From: Nitrospira sp.
GTDB lineage: Bacteria > Nitrospirota > Nitrospiria > Nitrospirales > Nitrospiraceae
Direction of reading: 5' to 3'
Length of the DNA: 64,000 bases
Assembly: GCA_005116745.1 (NCBI GenBank)
Contig: SWDS01000002.1
Coordinates: forward strand, 444,311-508,310
Shown here: piece after piece, positions 28,208-38,600 of the stretch
Numbering within the stretch: position 1 is the first letter of the stretch
Layout: each line of letters starts with the position of its first letter
Made by a program: the position numbers and the translations under genes
Notes under the pieces: model-generated
The model's input: only the letters and a program-made list of their open reading frames with translations
Databases searched by the model: none
What the model was told of the DNA's origin: nothing

Positions 28208-30529
28208 ATGCAAGCCAAGCCGATGACTCAGAATCCTCAGGAATTGCAGCACAAGGCCGAGCATGCCGAACATGTTAACCGTATTACCACCCAGATTCAT
28301 GCGGCCAGCAACCTTGATCAAATCCTTCTGGACTTGCATAAAGACATCTTAAGTTTGTTCGACGCAGAGGATTTGACTCTTTTCGCATTCGACACGGAGA
28401 AGAAGGAAATCTTCTCCAAAGTTCCTCACATCGACGGTGTGGACGAAGTCCGCATCCCCATCACTGAACAAAGTCTCGCTGGGTTCTGTGCCAAGTATCT
28501 TCGCCCTGTTAACATTGCCGACGCGTACAACATCCCAGAACTCCAAGGCATTCATCCGTCCCTGCTCCACGATACATCCTATGATAAACGAACCGGATTC
28601 AGGACCAAGCAGGTCCTGACGTATCCAATCGTGGCCGACAATAAATACTTAATGGGGGTGCTGCAACTCCTCAATAAGAAAAGCGGCAGTCGATTTACTC
28701 GAAAAGATGAAGAGGTCGTTGATGAGATTGCGAAAGCGCTCGGCATCGCCTTCTTCAACCTCCGTCAAACCTCAAAAAAGAACCCCACGAAGTTCGATCT
28801 CTTAGTCAACAACAAGCGCATCACACAAAATGAACTCGACCAGGCCATGGCTGACTCGCGGAAAGGGATGAGCGATCTAGAGAGTCTTCTCATCGAAAAA
28901 CACAAGATTCCAAAACTCGATATTGGTAAATCGCTCGCCCAGTTCCATAAATGTCCATACATCGAGTACAGCGAACGTACCATCGTCGACGTGGAATTAC
29001 TGAAGAACCTCAATGTCGACTATCTCAAAAAGAACCACTGGATGCCGCTCAAGCGAGATCGTACGGCAATCGAAATTCTGACCGACGATCCAGGAGATCT
29101 CGACCGCGTTCAAGACATCAAGCGGACCTTTCCAGGCCTTAACATTCGATTCGCCGTCAGTCTTCGCCGGGACATCGCCCAATTTCTGAGTTCCGCGACT
29201 GGACAGAGTGACGGGGGTGGCAATGGACGAAAACTCGACGAAAATGTGTCCGATATTCTCGGCGAACTGGTTACGGAGGCACAGGCCGAAGCAACTGAAG
29301 AATCTGCGGGTGGCGGACTCGACGAAAACGACAACGCAATCGTCCGCCTGGCCAACCAAATTATTGCCGATGCCTACCGGCAGAGTGCGTCAGACATTCA
29401 TATCGAACCGTACGGAGAAAAACGTGAAACGTTGGTCCGTTTCCGAGTCGATGGAGAATGCTTCGAGTACATGAAGATTCCGCAGAGTTACCGCCGTGCA
29501 ATCGTCTCCCGCCTCAAGATCATGGCCAGCCTGGATATTGCCGAGCGCCGCAAGCCTCAGGACGGAAAGATCAAATTCAAACTTTCAGAGACAAAAGAAA
29601 TCGAACTCCGCGTTGCGACCCTCCCCACCGCCGGATACAACGAAGACGTGGTCATGCGTATCCTCGCAGCGAGCGAACCACTGCCACTCGACAAAATGGG
29701 GTTCTCGGAGCGGAACCTCAAAATGCTGAAAGAGATTTCAGAAAAGCCTTATGGCATCATTCTCTGCGTCGGTCCGACTGGCTCTGGAAAGACAACCACG
29801 CTGCACTCAGTCCTGGGCAACATTAACACCCCGGACATCAAAATATGGACCGCCGAAGACCCTGTCGAAATCACACAGTATGGCCTGCGCCAAGTGCAGG
29901 TACAGCCGAAGATTGGCCTCACCTTTGCCACTGCTATGCGCGCATTTCTCCGCGCCGACCCCGATGTCATCATGGTAGGAGAAATGCGGGATAAAGAGAC
30001 GGCTGACACCGGCATTGAAGCGTCGCTCACCGGCCATCTCGTGATGAGCACGCTGCATACCAACAGCGCCGTCGAAACGGTTACTCGCCTGCTCGACATG
30101 GGCTGCGATCCATTCAGCTTTGCCGATGCCATGCTGGGTGTGCTGGCGCAACGGTTGGCTCGTCGAATCTGCAAAGACTGCAAAGAGCAGTACGTCGGAA
30201 GCAAAGAGGAGTACGAAGAACTCCGACTGGGTTACGGGCCTGAGCATTGGGACAAGCTCGGTATCAAGCAAGATACTACGTTCCGCCTTTCCCGTGGGAA
30301 GGGCTGTGAAACGTGCAACCGTTCAGGCTTTAAGGGACGAGTCGCCTTACACGAACTTCTACTGGGCACAGATCAGATGAAGCGAATGATCCAGCAGAAA
30401 TCGCGCACCGAGGATATGCTCAAAACTGCAATTGGAGAGGGAATGACAACGCTGGTGCAGGACGGGATTCAAAAAGTCTTACAAGGCCTTACAACTAACA
30501 AAGAAGTCAAAGCGGTCGCCATCAAATAG
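28208..30529 (+). CDS. GAF-domain PilB/GspE-type assembly ATPase
   Basis: 773-aa secretion/pilus ATPase. A GAF sensor domain (about 20-185) precedes the usual MshEN/T2SSE N-domain (about 195-335). A linker with Asp/Glu-rich sequence leads to the hexameric ATPase core: ASDIHIEP, Walker A GPTGSGKTT near 521-529, Asp box, Walker B VIMVGEMRD near 585, His box SLTGHLVMSTLHTN. A four-Cys zinc site follows, CKDC near 655 and CETC near 699. Energises pilin or pseudopilin assembly at the inner membrane. No pilM-Q or gsp genes are in the window, so the partner machine is unknown. The ATG at 28208 has AAGGA 11 bases upstream. Confidence 0.9.
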   Translation: MQAKPMTQNPQELQHKAEHAEHVNRITTQIHAASNLDQILLDLHKDILSLFDAEDLTLFAFDTEKKEIFSKVPHIDGVDEVRIPITEQSLAGFCAKYLRPVNIADAYNIPELQGIHPSLLHDTSYDKRTGFRTKQVLTYPIVADNKYLMGVLQLLNKKSGSRFTRKDEEVVDEIAKALGIAFFNLRQTSKKNPTKFDLLVNNKRITQNELDQAMADSRKGMSDLESLLIEKHKIPKLDIGKSLAQFHKCPYIEYSERTIVDVELLKNLNVDYLKKNHWMPLKRDRTAIEILTDDPGDLDRVQDIKRTFPGLNIRFAVSLRRDIAQFLSSATGQSDGGGNGRKLDENVSDILGELVTEAQAEATEESAGGGLDENDNAIVRLANQIIADAYRQSASDIHIEPYGEKRETLVRFRVDGECFEYMKIPQSYRRAIVSRLKIMASLDIAERRKPQDGKIKFKLSETKEIELRVATLPTAGYNEDVVMRILAASEPLPLDKMGFSERNLKMLKEISEKPYGIILCVGPTGSGKTTTLHSVLGNINTPDIKIWTAEDPVEITQYGLRQVQVQPKIGLTFATAMRAFLRADPDVIMVGEMRDKETADTGIEASLTGHLVMSTLHTNSAVETVTRLLDMGCDPFSFADAMLGVLAQRLARRICKDCKEQYVGSKEEYEELRLGYGPEHWDKLGIKQDTTFRLSRGKGCETCNRSGFKGRVALHELLLGTDQMKRMIQQKSRTEDMLKTAIGEGMTTLVQDGIQKVLQGLTTNKEVKAVAIK

Positions 30530-30600
30530 GCCTTCTGACTTCAGCCAATAGACCCAGCTCTGGGATCACCCCCTTCACTCTTTCCCCACAACCATGTAAA

Positions 30601-31845
30601 ATGCTCCACGCAGTATCCAATACTATGGTACGAATCACCTCGCTTTTCTTGGCCCCACTGCTCATTCTCACGGGATGTGAATCCACGGACCGTGTCCTCA
30701 CGAACGCTGAACGGGTCCTCGGGAGCCGAACTAGCAGGACCGTACTCGACATTGCCACAGGCAAAGACCCCAAGCAAATACTCAAAGAGCGCGTCGACGC
30801 CTACCAGCGAGACCCCGAAGCCGTGATCAGAGATCTGCGGACGATTCAACGTGATTTCAACACCCTCATGACCGCATTGACCGGACGAGTCCGACAAACC
30901 TGGGGCGAGAAGGAAGTGAAGGTCCCAGAACAGAAGAAGTACGTGAAGTACACCCAGAACTATATGAGCCGAACCATCGTCGACTTCGATAATGGCACGA
31001 TCGTCGTAGAAACCTTGGATGATAAAGCACCGAAAGAGAGCTTGAAAAACGCGATCATCACAACCTTGCTCACACCAGACGATCCGCGCTCTGTCGATCT
31101 TTTTTCCGACAAGCCTGTCACGCTGACCAGTGACCGGCCTCCATATTTATTGGGACTAGTACAGGATCAGCAAGGACAGTCAATCCGCACCCCCGCACAA
31201 GCGGAAGCGTTGGCAATATCAACGATTGAGGGTGCAAAGACGCGGACGGTGGACCTGAACGGAGGGACAAAGCAAGCGCTGATCGCCGAAATCAAGATGG
31301 TGGCAAACTTCTCGAATAAGCAAGCAGAAAAATACCGAGCCACCGTTACCCGATTTGCGGAGCAATTCAAGATCAGCCCAAGCCTCATTTTTGCTGTTAT
31401 TCGAACGGAAAGCAACTTCAACCCCTTCGCTGTTAGTTCCGCCCCCGCCTATGGTCTCATGCAGCTCGTACCCACTAGTGGCGGGCGAGATGCCTACCGA
31501 AAAGCAAAGGGAACGGATACGATTCCATCGCGTGAATATCTCTTCGATCCAGAGAACAATATCGAGTTAGGCAGTGCCTATCTCAATGTCCTGTCCTACA
31601 ATCTGCTTGAAGACATCGGGAATGAGGTCTCGCGAGAATATTGCGTTATCTCGGCTTATAATACAGGCCCACGAAATGTCTTTAAGACATTTGCGAGTGA
31701 CAACAGGGCTGCCCTCAATCAAATTAATAGCCTTGAACCACCAGCAGTCTACGACCGATTACGCAACAACCTCCCCTACCAGGAAACGAGGGACTACCTC
31801 GTCAAAGTCGTCACCTTCCGGAAACAGTTCGTGGCTCTGCCCTAA
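30601..31845 (+). CDS. MltC-like lytic murein transglycosylase lipoprotein
   Basis: Cleaves glycan strands of peptidoglycan to 1,6-anhydro ends. 414 aa, or 406 if the ATG at 30625 is used, which gives a more typical lipoprotein signal (MVRITSLFLAPLLILTGC). Lipobox LTGC. An N-terminal DUF3393-type domain of about 190 residues (ILKERVDAYQRDPEAVIRD) precedes an SLT domain. The catalytic Glu is in AVIRTESNFNPFAVS, followed by APAYGLMQLVP and YCVISAYNTGPRNV. It is predicted to sit on the inner leaflet of the outer membrane. Confidence 0.9.
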   Translation: MLHAVSNTMVRITSLFLAPLLILTGCESTDRVLTNAERVLGSRTSRTVLDIATGKDPKQILKERVDAYQRDPEAVIRDLRTIQRDFNTLMTALTGRVRQTWGEKEVKVPEQKKYVKYTQNYMSRTIVDFDNGTIVVETLDDKAPKESLKNAIITTLLTPDDPRSVDLFSDKPVTLTSDRPPYLLGLVQDQQGQSIRTPAQAEALAISTIEGAKTRTVDLNGGTKQALIAEIKMVANFSNKQAEKYRATVTRFAEQFKISPSLIFAVIRTESNFNPFAVSSAPAYGLMQLVPTSGGRDAYRKAKGTDTIPSREYLFDPENNIELGSAYLNVLSYNLLEDIGNEVSREYCVISAYNTGPRNVFKTFASDNRAALNQINSLEPPAVYDRLRNNLPYQETRDYLVKVVTFRKQFVALP

Positions 31846-31919
31846 AGGCAAATCAGTGCCTGCTGAACGCCCATACTACAGTTGAGGACAATTGCCACTC
31901 GCGAGGCGGCAGGTGAGAG

Positions 31920-32318
31920 TTAGGCCGTCAACATCGGCCCAGACTGGGAGAGGTGTGTAATGACGCTCTGGAGATGCTTGTTCACGGCTGGCGAGAGTCC
32001 CTCAAACTCCACACCATAGGTGTACTCTTTACCCCACCGAACCGTCGCGGCTTCGATGACCGTTGCTGTTGTCTGATCTGGAAAGCGAAGATTCATGGCA
32101 ATTCGGTCTCCCGGCGTAATCACCGCTTCCGTCATCACACGTGCCCCTTTAGTAGACACGTCAAAAATTATCCCTAACCCCTGTTCGACAACCCCCTTTC
32201 TGACCACACCGACGCGGGCCAATGAACAAGGAAATGGAGCCGGCACTCGTACGCGGGGATGTTTGCGTAATTGTGGGGTATTTTGCCCAGTGATGGCCTT
32301 CAAATCTAGATCTTCCAT
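31920..32318 (-). CDS. PilZ domain protein (c-di-GMP binding)
   Basis: 132 aa with both PilZ signature elements: RKHPR (RxxxR) and DVSTKG (DxSxxG), followed by the beta-barrel strands (RIAMNLRFPD, ATVRWGKEYTYGVEFEGL). Single-domain PilZ protein, probably a c-di-GMP-responsive adaptor for surface or motility functions; the target is unknown. Convergent with the lytic transglycosylase gene, and followed upstream by a truncated second PilZ ORF. Confidence 0.85.
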   Translation of the reverse strand: MEDLDLKAITGQNTPQLRKHPRVRVPAPFPCSLARVGVVRKGVVEQGLGIIFDVSTKGARVMTEAVITPGDRIAMNLRFPDQTTATVIEAATVRWGKEYTYGVEFEGLSPAVNKHLQSVITHLSQSGPMLTA

Positions 32319-32355
32319 ATTGTTTCCTCTTTCGCCAAGCCTGCAGCCTGTTGCA

Positions 32356-32586
32356 TTAGGTCAACCATTTACGTGACAGCTGAGCCAGCCTTTTGATGGC
32401 TAGCCCGTTGACCAAACCCTTGGTCAGGCGGACCACGGCGAGTGCGATCGCAGCAGGAACAGTGTCATTGGGTAATCGAAGGGTGAGTGAGATCTGATCA
32501 CCGGGCTTGATCGATGCCTCAGGGCCCACTCGCACGCCGTGTAAAGACGGGTCCACATCCACCTCGTGAGACACAGAGTATCTCAC
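32356..32586 (-). pseudogene. Truncated PilZ domain ORF
   Basis: 76-aa frame starting with GTG at 32586. It resembles the second half of a PilZ domain: DPSLHG matches the DxSxxG element, then KPGDQISLTLRLPND and a beta-strand with VVRLTKG, parallel to the neighbouring PilZ protein. The RxxxR half of the c-di-GMP site is missing, and the first codons form a perfect hairpin. Likely a remnant of a duplicated PilZ gene; expression and function are doubtful. Confidence 0.5.
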
Positions 32587-32590
32587 GAGG
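32562..32590 (-). terminator. 10-bp perfect hairpin downstream of the DEAD-box gene
   Basis: CCTCGTGAGA (32562-32571), 9-base loop, TCTCACGAGG (32581-32590), 27 bases past the helicase stop on the minus strand. No U-tract follows. It also covers the first codons of the truncated PilZ frame, so it could act as a terminator for the helicase or hide the PilZ start. Confidence 0.5.
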
Positions 32591-32616
32591 GGTCGTTTGG
32601 GAACTATTTTCGAAAC

Positions 32617-33903
32617 TTATGCACGTATTGCAGGCGAGGCATTGCGCGAGGATGGCTCGGCGTGATCTCCCCTTGGGTTCGGACGGCGGTGTCGGCTGGC
32701 AAACCTCGAGCGACTTGGAGCGGAATGCTCGTCCCGATGTGCCCGACTATCCTCGCCATGCATCACCGGCAACGAAGTTCTGCTTCCCGGCGCAAGCGGG
32801 ACTGCATGTCCCAAGAGGCGCTCAATATCTCGAAGTTGCTGCCGGTCTTCACCCGTCACAAAACTTGTGGCGCGGCCGGTTGTCTTCATTCGAGCCGTGC
32901 GGCCAATACGATGGACGTAATCTTCTGGGCAATTGGGTAGATCGAAATTAATCACGTGGCCGATGTTCGCGACATCGATCCCTCGCGCAGCAATATCCGT
33001 CGCGACCAGCACCCGAAATGACCCACGTCTAAAACCTTCTAGCGCGGCGCGCCTCTGTGAGAGACTCCGGTCTCCATGCAACACAGCCACTCGATGGCCT
33101 TCGCTACCCAGCATACGCCCCAACCGATCGGCACGGTGCTTCGTCCTGGTGAACACCAGAGCCGTATCCTGATCGGCCTTCAATAACGACAAGAGAAGAT
33201 CGGGCTTCTCGCCCTGGGAGGTGTAATGAATCCCCTGCGTGACCCCATCAGCTGTCGTGGCAGACGGCGCGACCATGACGCGCACCGGATTCTTCACATT
33301 GGCTTGAACCAATCGAGCCAGATCTGTTGGCAGGGTGGCCGAGAAGAGAAGAGTCTGTCGCTCTTCAGGCAACGCATCAAGAATCTGATTGATCTGAGGT
33401 GCAAAGCCCATATCCAACATCCGATCCGCCTCATCCAATACCAAGATCTTCATAGACGACAAGACAATCGTGCCGTTCCACATGTGATCCAGAAGACGCC
33501 CAGGCGTCGCTATCAAGATGTCTGGTCGCTGTCGCAAGCCCCGTACTTGGGCTTGCATATCGGCGCCTCCAACTATGACGGTCGCGGAAATGCGCCGACT
33601 CCGGCCAAGCTTATCAATCGTCGTCAGGGTCTGCAATGCCAGCTCACGGGTTGGCGCTAAGATCAATGCCTGCGGTTGCCCCTTCGGCAATGCAGCGAGT
33701 CGTTCGACGATTGGAATGACAAAGGCTGCGGTTTTACCCGTCCCGGTCTGGGCACATCCAATGACATCTCGCCCAGCGAGCGCGGGCGGAATGGCTTGTT
33801 CTTGAATGGGCGTGGGTGATGCGAACCCGGCATCAGCCAGGTCCCGGAGCAGCCCCTCGGACAAACCGAGGGCGTGAAAATTGGTGTGAACAGAGGTATT
33901 CAC
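32617..33903 (-). CDS. DEAD-box RNA helicase (RhlE-like)
   Basis: ATP-dependent RNA helicase of 428 aa. Q motif TPIQEQAI, Walker A AQTGTGKT (51-58), PTREL, DEAD (157-160), SAT, and the C-terminal lobe ATDIAARGIDVANIGHVIN with HRIGRTAR. A basic Arg/Pro/Ser-rich tail of about 55 residues follows, typical of RhlE-type proteins that act on ribosome assembly or cold-shock RNA. The start is a GTG at 33903 with AAAGGA 7 bases upstream. An RRM protein gene lies 1.05 kb away on the other strand. Confidence 0.92.
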   Translation of the reverse strand: MNTSVHTNFHALGLSEGLLRDLADAGFASPTPIQEQAIPPALAGRDVIGCAQTGTGKTAAFVIPIVERLAALPKGQPQALILAPTRELALQTLTTIDKLGRSRRISATVIVGGADMQAQVRGLRQRPDILIATPGRLLDHMWNGTIVLSSMKILVLDEADRMLDMGFAPQINQILDALPEERQTLLFSATLPTDLARLVQANVKNPVRVMVAPSATTADGVTQGIHYTSQGEKPDLLLSLLKADQDTALVFTRTKHRADRLGRMLGSEGHRVAVLHGDRSLSQRRAALEGFRRGSFRVLVATDIAARGIDVANIGHVINFDLPNCPEDYVHRIGRTARMKTTGRATSFVTGEDRQQLRDIERLLGHAVPLAPGSRTSLPVMHGEDSRAHRDEHSAPSRSRFASRHRRPNPRGDHAEPSSRNASPAIRA

Positions 33904-34456
33904 TACACTATCCTTTCAGTATGATCGCATTTATGACGGGATCAGAGAACCGAGGGGAGAGACAACCGAGAATGGTGCAACTCCAAACTGGACCTGGTCG
34001 CGATGCGATCGCGAAGTCCGATATAGTTGGAACATCTCCTCGCCGGACTACTACGAGATAAATGTGTCGTTACCATACAGCATGGCCATCCTGACGTCAA
34101 CCAGTTCTTCAATAGATACGAAAGACTAGATAATTGATAGATCATGCACCTTGTCGCCTACTCCTCTACCATGAGCCTTGTAGCGAGGTTTGACTCCTTC
34201 ACAAATTACATGTTATAAGATATTTCCTTGCAAGCTATTGTCCTCTCCGTGCACTCCTCGTACTCACTCCCAGTGTTGGCAAGATAGTCTGGGTAACATC
34301 ACCAACCTGATGCTCCTCCGCCTGAATGGTAGAGGCAGACATCCAGATAGCGTGGCAGGTCCATTAGTGGAGCTGAAACAGAGCTATTGAGTTTCTCTGT
34401 CAGACAGCCACTGACTTGAGCTTCGTGTTTGTACAGTTTGTACAGAAGGACGCTCC
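33904..34456. other. Intergenic gap between divergent helicase and small basic protein genes
   Basis: 553 bases without a convincing gene. It must contain the promoters of the two divergent genes. The only local structure I can point to is a tandem 9-base repeat TTTGTACAG at 34429-34437 and 34438-34446, immediately before the ribosome site of the next gene. A long untranslated leader for the helicase, as in cold-shock genes, is possible but not demonstrated. Confidence 0.4.
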
Positions 34457-34744
34457 ATGAATCTCGCTTCAGTTTGGAAAAGTCGCAAAGCAGGAAAGAA
34501 AAAATCCGCTCATAAACCGAAAATCCGCTGGCAACTGCTAGGGTTGACTGATCCCAATTCGGTCGACAATACATCCTCAATCGAGGTCATCAGACGCGAA
34601 GTCGCTTCGTTGGCAAGACATAGTCTTGGAGAAGATACCCGTTTGCGTTCCACTGCCAAAGCAAGCAAAGCCTCAGACGGGAGAAAGAAATCATTCAGTA
34701 CCAGTCCCCATGGAAAGACCGACCAGGCAGGAAACAGCATCTGA
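34457..34744 (+). CDS. Small basic hypothetical protein
   Basis: 95 aa, rich in Lys, Arg and Ser, with no hydrophobic segment or recognised motif. The N-terminus (VWKSRKAGKKKSAHKPKIRW) and the C-terminal third are strongly basic, suggesting a nucleic-acid-binding or disordered protein. An AAGGA sits 8 bases before the ATG, which favours a real gene. It lies between the DEAD-box helicase and an RRM protein; a role in RNA metabolism is only suggested by that neighbourhood. Confidence 0.45.
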   Translation: MNLASVWKSRKAGKKKSAHKPKIRWQLLGLTDPNSVDNTSSIEVIRREVASLARHSLGEDTRLRSTAKASKASDGRKKSFSTSPHGKTDQAGNSI

Positions 34745-34954
34745 GCGATACCCTACCTATAAACGGTGAAGCGAGAAAACATACTCATATCCACCGCTCA
34801 GAACTTCCTCCAATGGCTCATTCACAATCTTATCGGTACGGCTGCATTGCCTTACCTCACAGGAGTACTTGGTGTCCTCTCCTATGCCCCTTCGAACCGC
34901 GAGACGAGCGCTAGCTCTTATCGATGGAGATGCTCGCGGCATCCAACATGATCC

Positions 34955-35224
34955 ATGGTCATGAGTAACTGCATCGTGTATGTCGGCGGCCTCGAAGAAG
35001 CGACTTCTGATTGTCAGCTCCGCGACTTATTCGGAACCTATGGCACCGTCGTTCGCGTCCATGTCATCCGACACAAACACAGTGAAAAATCTGCCGGCTA
35101 TGGTTTTGTGGAAATGGGCTCAGGTGAGCAAGCTCGCCATGCTGTCAGTTCCCTGGAAGGGGCATTGTTTGCAGGCAATTGTTTGCGACTCTACGTCACG
35201 ACTTATGCATCCATTCTCGCCTAA
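34955..35224 (+). CDS. RRM-domain RNA-binding protein
   Basis: 89-aa single RNA-recognition motif. RNP2 is CIVYVGGL, RNP1 is SAGYGFVEM, with the interspersed helices QLRDLFGTYGTV and QARHAVSSLEGALF. The start could be either ATG 34955 or 34961. Such short RRM proteins occur in cyanobacteria, Nitrospira and other phyla, often linked to cold adaptation. Proximity to the DEAD-box helicase supports a role in RNA structure control. Confidence 0.88.
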   Translation: MVMSNCIVYVGGLEEATSDCQLRDLFGTYGTVVRVHVIRHKHSEKSAGYGFVEMGSGEQARHAVSSLEGALFAGNCLRLYVTTYASILA

Positions 35225-35629
35225 GCTTCCCCTCAGATGGGCGCAAAGGGGATCCATCGATGAGTCGGGTCAATTGGAAGCTGTTGCAAAACCGTTACAT
35301 TCTAGAGAGCACGCCTAATTCCTGTCCTGCAACCTCGGGAAGGTCTGACTAATTCACAATGCCGTATAGGAGCCAGCCGGATTCCTCTGCGTTTTGAGCG
35401 CTGACTACTGGAAACTCTTAATTATTCCGGCCTTCCCTAACAGAGCTTCGCGCGCGCTCCCATCTCCTCATGGGCCACCCCCATCATCTACAATTTCGCA
35501 GTAACAGTTCGCCGCTTCCCATGATCTCCTGGTACCCAGACTGGTCATTACAACCGAAACCGACACGTTATTTCTTCTTTCCGCAAATCTCAACAGTCGC
35601 TTGGACTTGACCATCTCTTGGACTGACCA
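35225..35629. other. 405-base gap after the RRM gene
   Basis: No gene, tRNA or strong hairpin seen. It lies downstream of two converging genes (RRM on plus, glucan synthase on minus), so it should contain their transcription ends, but I see no classic stem plus T-run. Confidence 0.4.
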
Positions 35630-38600
35630 TCATCCGAGCACGACACGAATGTGGTGCTCGCCATCCTTAATGAGAGGAATATTGTCGCGGCCAATTATTT
35701 GTTTCCCATCAAGTTCTACCAGCGTCACGCCGCGGCATACATGGTGCGGGTTTTCCACTGTGATGTCATAGACCGCCGAATGATACCGGAAACGAATCGA
35801 GTACCCCGGCCAATGGCGCGGAACACAAGGATCGACGGAAAGCGTGGCACCGCGCAAGCGGAAACCAAGCATCCATTCCATACCGGCCCGGTAGAGCCAA
35901 CCAGCTGCGCCGCTATACCAGGTCCATCCCCCACGTCCGACATGTGGAGGCTCGCCGTACACGTCGCCAGCGACGACGTAGGGCTCGACTTTGTAGCGCT
36001 GGACGCTCGCTCGCGAGGAGACCCGATGAACAGGGTTCAACAGACGGAACAACTCGCCGGCCTTGTCACCTTCACCCAATGCCGCGAAGGCCAGCACAGT
36101 CCAGACCGCCGCGTGGGTATATTGACCACCGTTTTCTCGGACGCCGGGGACATAGCCTTTGATATAGCCGGGATCCCTCGATATCTGATCAAAGGGTGGT
36201 GTCAACAGACGGATCAGTCCATCTCGCCGGTTCACAAGATGCCGTTCCACCGCAGCCATGGCGCGTGCGCCGCGGTCCGGATCTGCCGCGCCGCTGATCA
36301 CTCCCCAGGACTGAGCAATGGAATCGATGCGGCATTCCGGATCTGCAGCGGAACCGAGTGGCGTCCCGTCATCGAAGTACGCGCGACGGTACCACTCCCC
36401 GTCCCACCCGTCCCGCTCGATTGCGGCCTTCAACGCACTCACATGCAGCCGCCACGTTTCGGCACGAGCACGCTCCCCACGCTGAGCCGCCACCTTGGCG
36501 AACTCCCAGAGCACCGTATGCAAAAACCACCCGAGCCAGACGCTCTCCCCTTTGCCCTGCTGGCCCACACGGCTCATCCCGTCATTCCAATCTCCAGTAC
36601 CCATGAGTGGAAGACCGTGACTGCCGACGAGAAGGCTCCGATCCAACGCACGCGCACAATGTTCAAAGAGGGTGGCGCTCGTCTGGGACACACGCGGCTC
36701 AAAATAGGATTCATGTTGCCCCTCGCCCAATGCCGGACCTTCTAGAAAGGGCACCATTTCATCCAGCACAGTCATATCGCCGGTCACTTCAAGAAATTGG
36801 ATCACCGCGTACGGCAACCAGAGCAGATCGTCGGAAATGCGGGTCCGCACACCGCGTCCGGACGGAGGATGCCACCAATGCTGAACGTCGCCCTCGACAA
36901 ACTGCCGCGCGGCCGCCCGCAGCAAATGCTCGCGCGTGATGTCGGGTGCCGCCACACTCAGGGCCATGCCATCTTGTAGTTGATCGCGAAACCCATAGGC
37001 CCCGCTCAACTGATAGAAGGCTGCACGTGCCCAAACGCGGCACACCAGCGTTTGATACAGCACCCATCGATTCAAGAAAATGTCCATCGCACGTTCAGGC
37101 GTATGAACTTGTACGACGCTCAAGAGGTCGTCCCATCGGCTGGTGACCTCACGCAGGAGCACATTCACGTCCGCACCACGATAGCGATTGAGCAGGAGAC
37201 GAGCCTGCTCTCTGTCCGCTGTCTGACCTAGAAACCAGACGATTTCAGCGCGTTCGCCTGCTGCCAGCTCAATCGACAGTTGAAGGGCCCCGCAAGGATC
37301 GAGACCCGCTCCGACCCTTCCGGATAATGCACCTCCCACTTCCAACGCCAGGGGTTGTTCAAACGTTCCATTGCGACCGAGAAATTCCTTGCGATCACCA
37401 GTCCACGATGTGTGTCTTCCGGCAAGATCGGTAAAGCCGATGCGTCCGGCAAATTCGCCGCCTAACATATTGCGCGCAAAAAGCGCCCCGGTCCCCGGAT
37501 CGATCTCTGTGAAAATGTAAGGTGCGGACTCACTACGGGAACTCCCGAGCACCCACTCAACATAGGCCGTCACTGAAAGGCGTCTCGATCGGCCAGACAT
37601 ATTCTGTAACGTCAATCGAGAGATCTTGATCGGATCTTCAGACGGTACAAATTGCAGCAATTCTGCCAAGACGCCGTGGGAACCATGATGGAATCGGCTA
37701 TAGCCCTGCCCGTGACAGGCGACATAGGGTGCCGGATCGTCACGAATCGGCAGCGCCGTCGGACCCCAGACCTCTCCGGAATCGTCATCACGGATATAGA
37801 GCACCTCACCCGACGGATCAGATACCGGATCGTTCGACCAGGGCGTCAGCTGATTCTCGTGGCTGTTCAATGACCAGGTAAACCCGGAACCAGACTCCGA
37901 CACGAGGAACCCGAACGACGGGTTCGCGATGACGTTAACCCAGGGTCGTGGCGTCCGAATACCTTCGCCGAGAACCGTGACATATTCGCGTCCATCGTCT
38001 GCGAAACCGCCCAAGCCATTAAAGAATTCGAGTTCACGTTCAGGCACCGGCACATCCAAGCGTTTGCCCAGGCGTGAGGAAGAGGAGTTCGTCGAGGTCA
38101 CACGGCTCCTGCGCGGTACGCGAGTGAGCTGCTCCGCCAACGTCCCGCGCCGGCCGAGCAGAACGACCCGAGCGACCTGCTGCAGCAGCATTCGATCCTG
38201 CGCGGAGAGCAGGTCAGTTCGCAGGAGATAGATGCTACCTCGTGCCCCGCCGACATCCGGGCAGAGCCGCAACCTGCTGCCTCGCACAAGCCCTTCCAAC
38301 GAACCCTGCAACCCCTGCTCATACGACGAGGCCTTCTCATTCAGGATGATCACATCGGTTGATAACTGCCTCATCCGCCAGTATTCATGCGCTCGGAGCA
38401 ATTGCCGGACGATGTCGACATCATCCGCATTGTCGATGCAGGCCAACACGATAGGCAGATCGCCTGAGATACCATGCGCCCACAGCGCCGCACGGTCCAT
38501 CACACCCTGGCTCAGTACCTCAGAGGATGGTCGCAGCGAGACATCGGAATGCAGCACGGCATTGGCTAGTTGCTGGAACAGTTGGGCCTCATCTGTCTCG

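Noticed and set aside
34429-34446. Tandem TTTGTACAG as an operator
   Set aside because: Only two 9-base copies and no dyad symmetry across the pair; could be chance.
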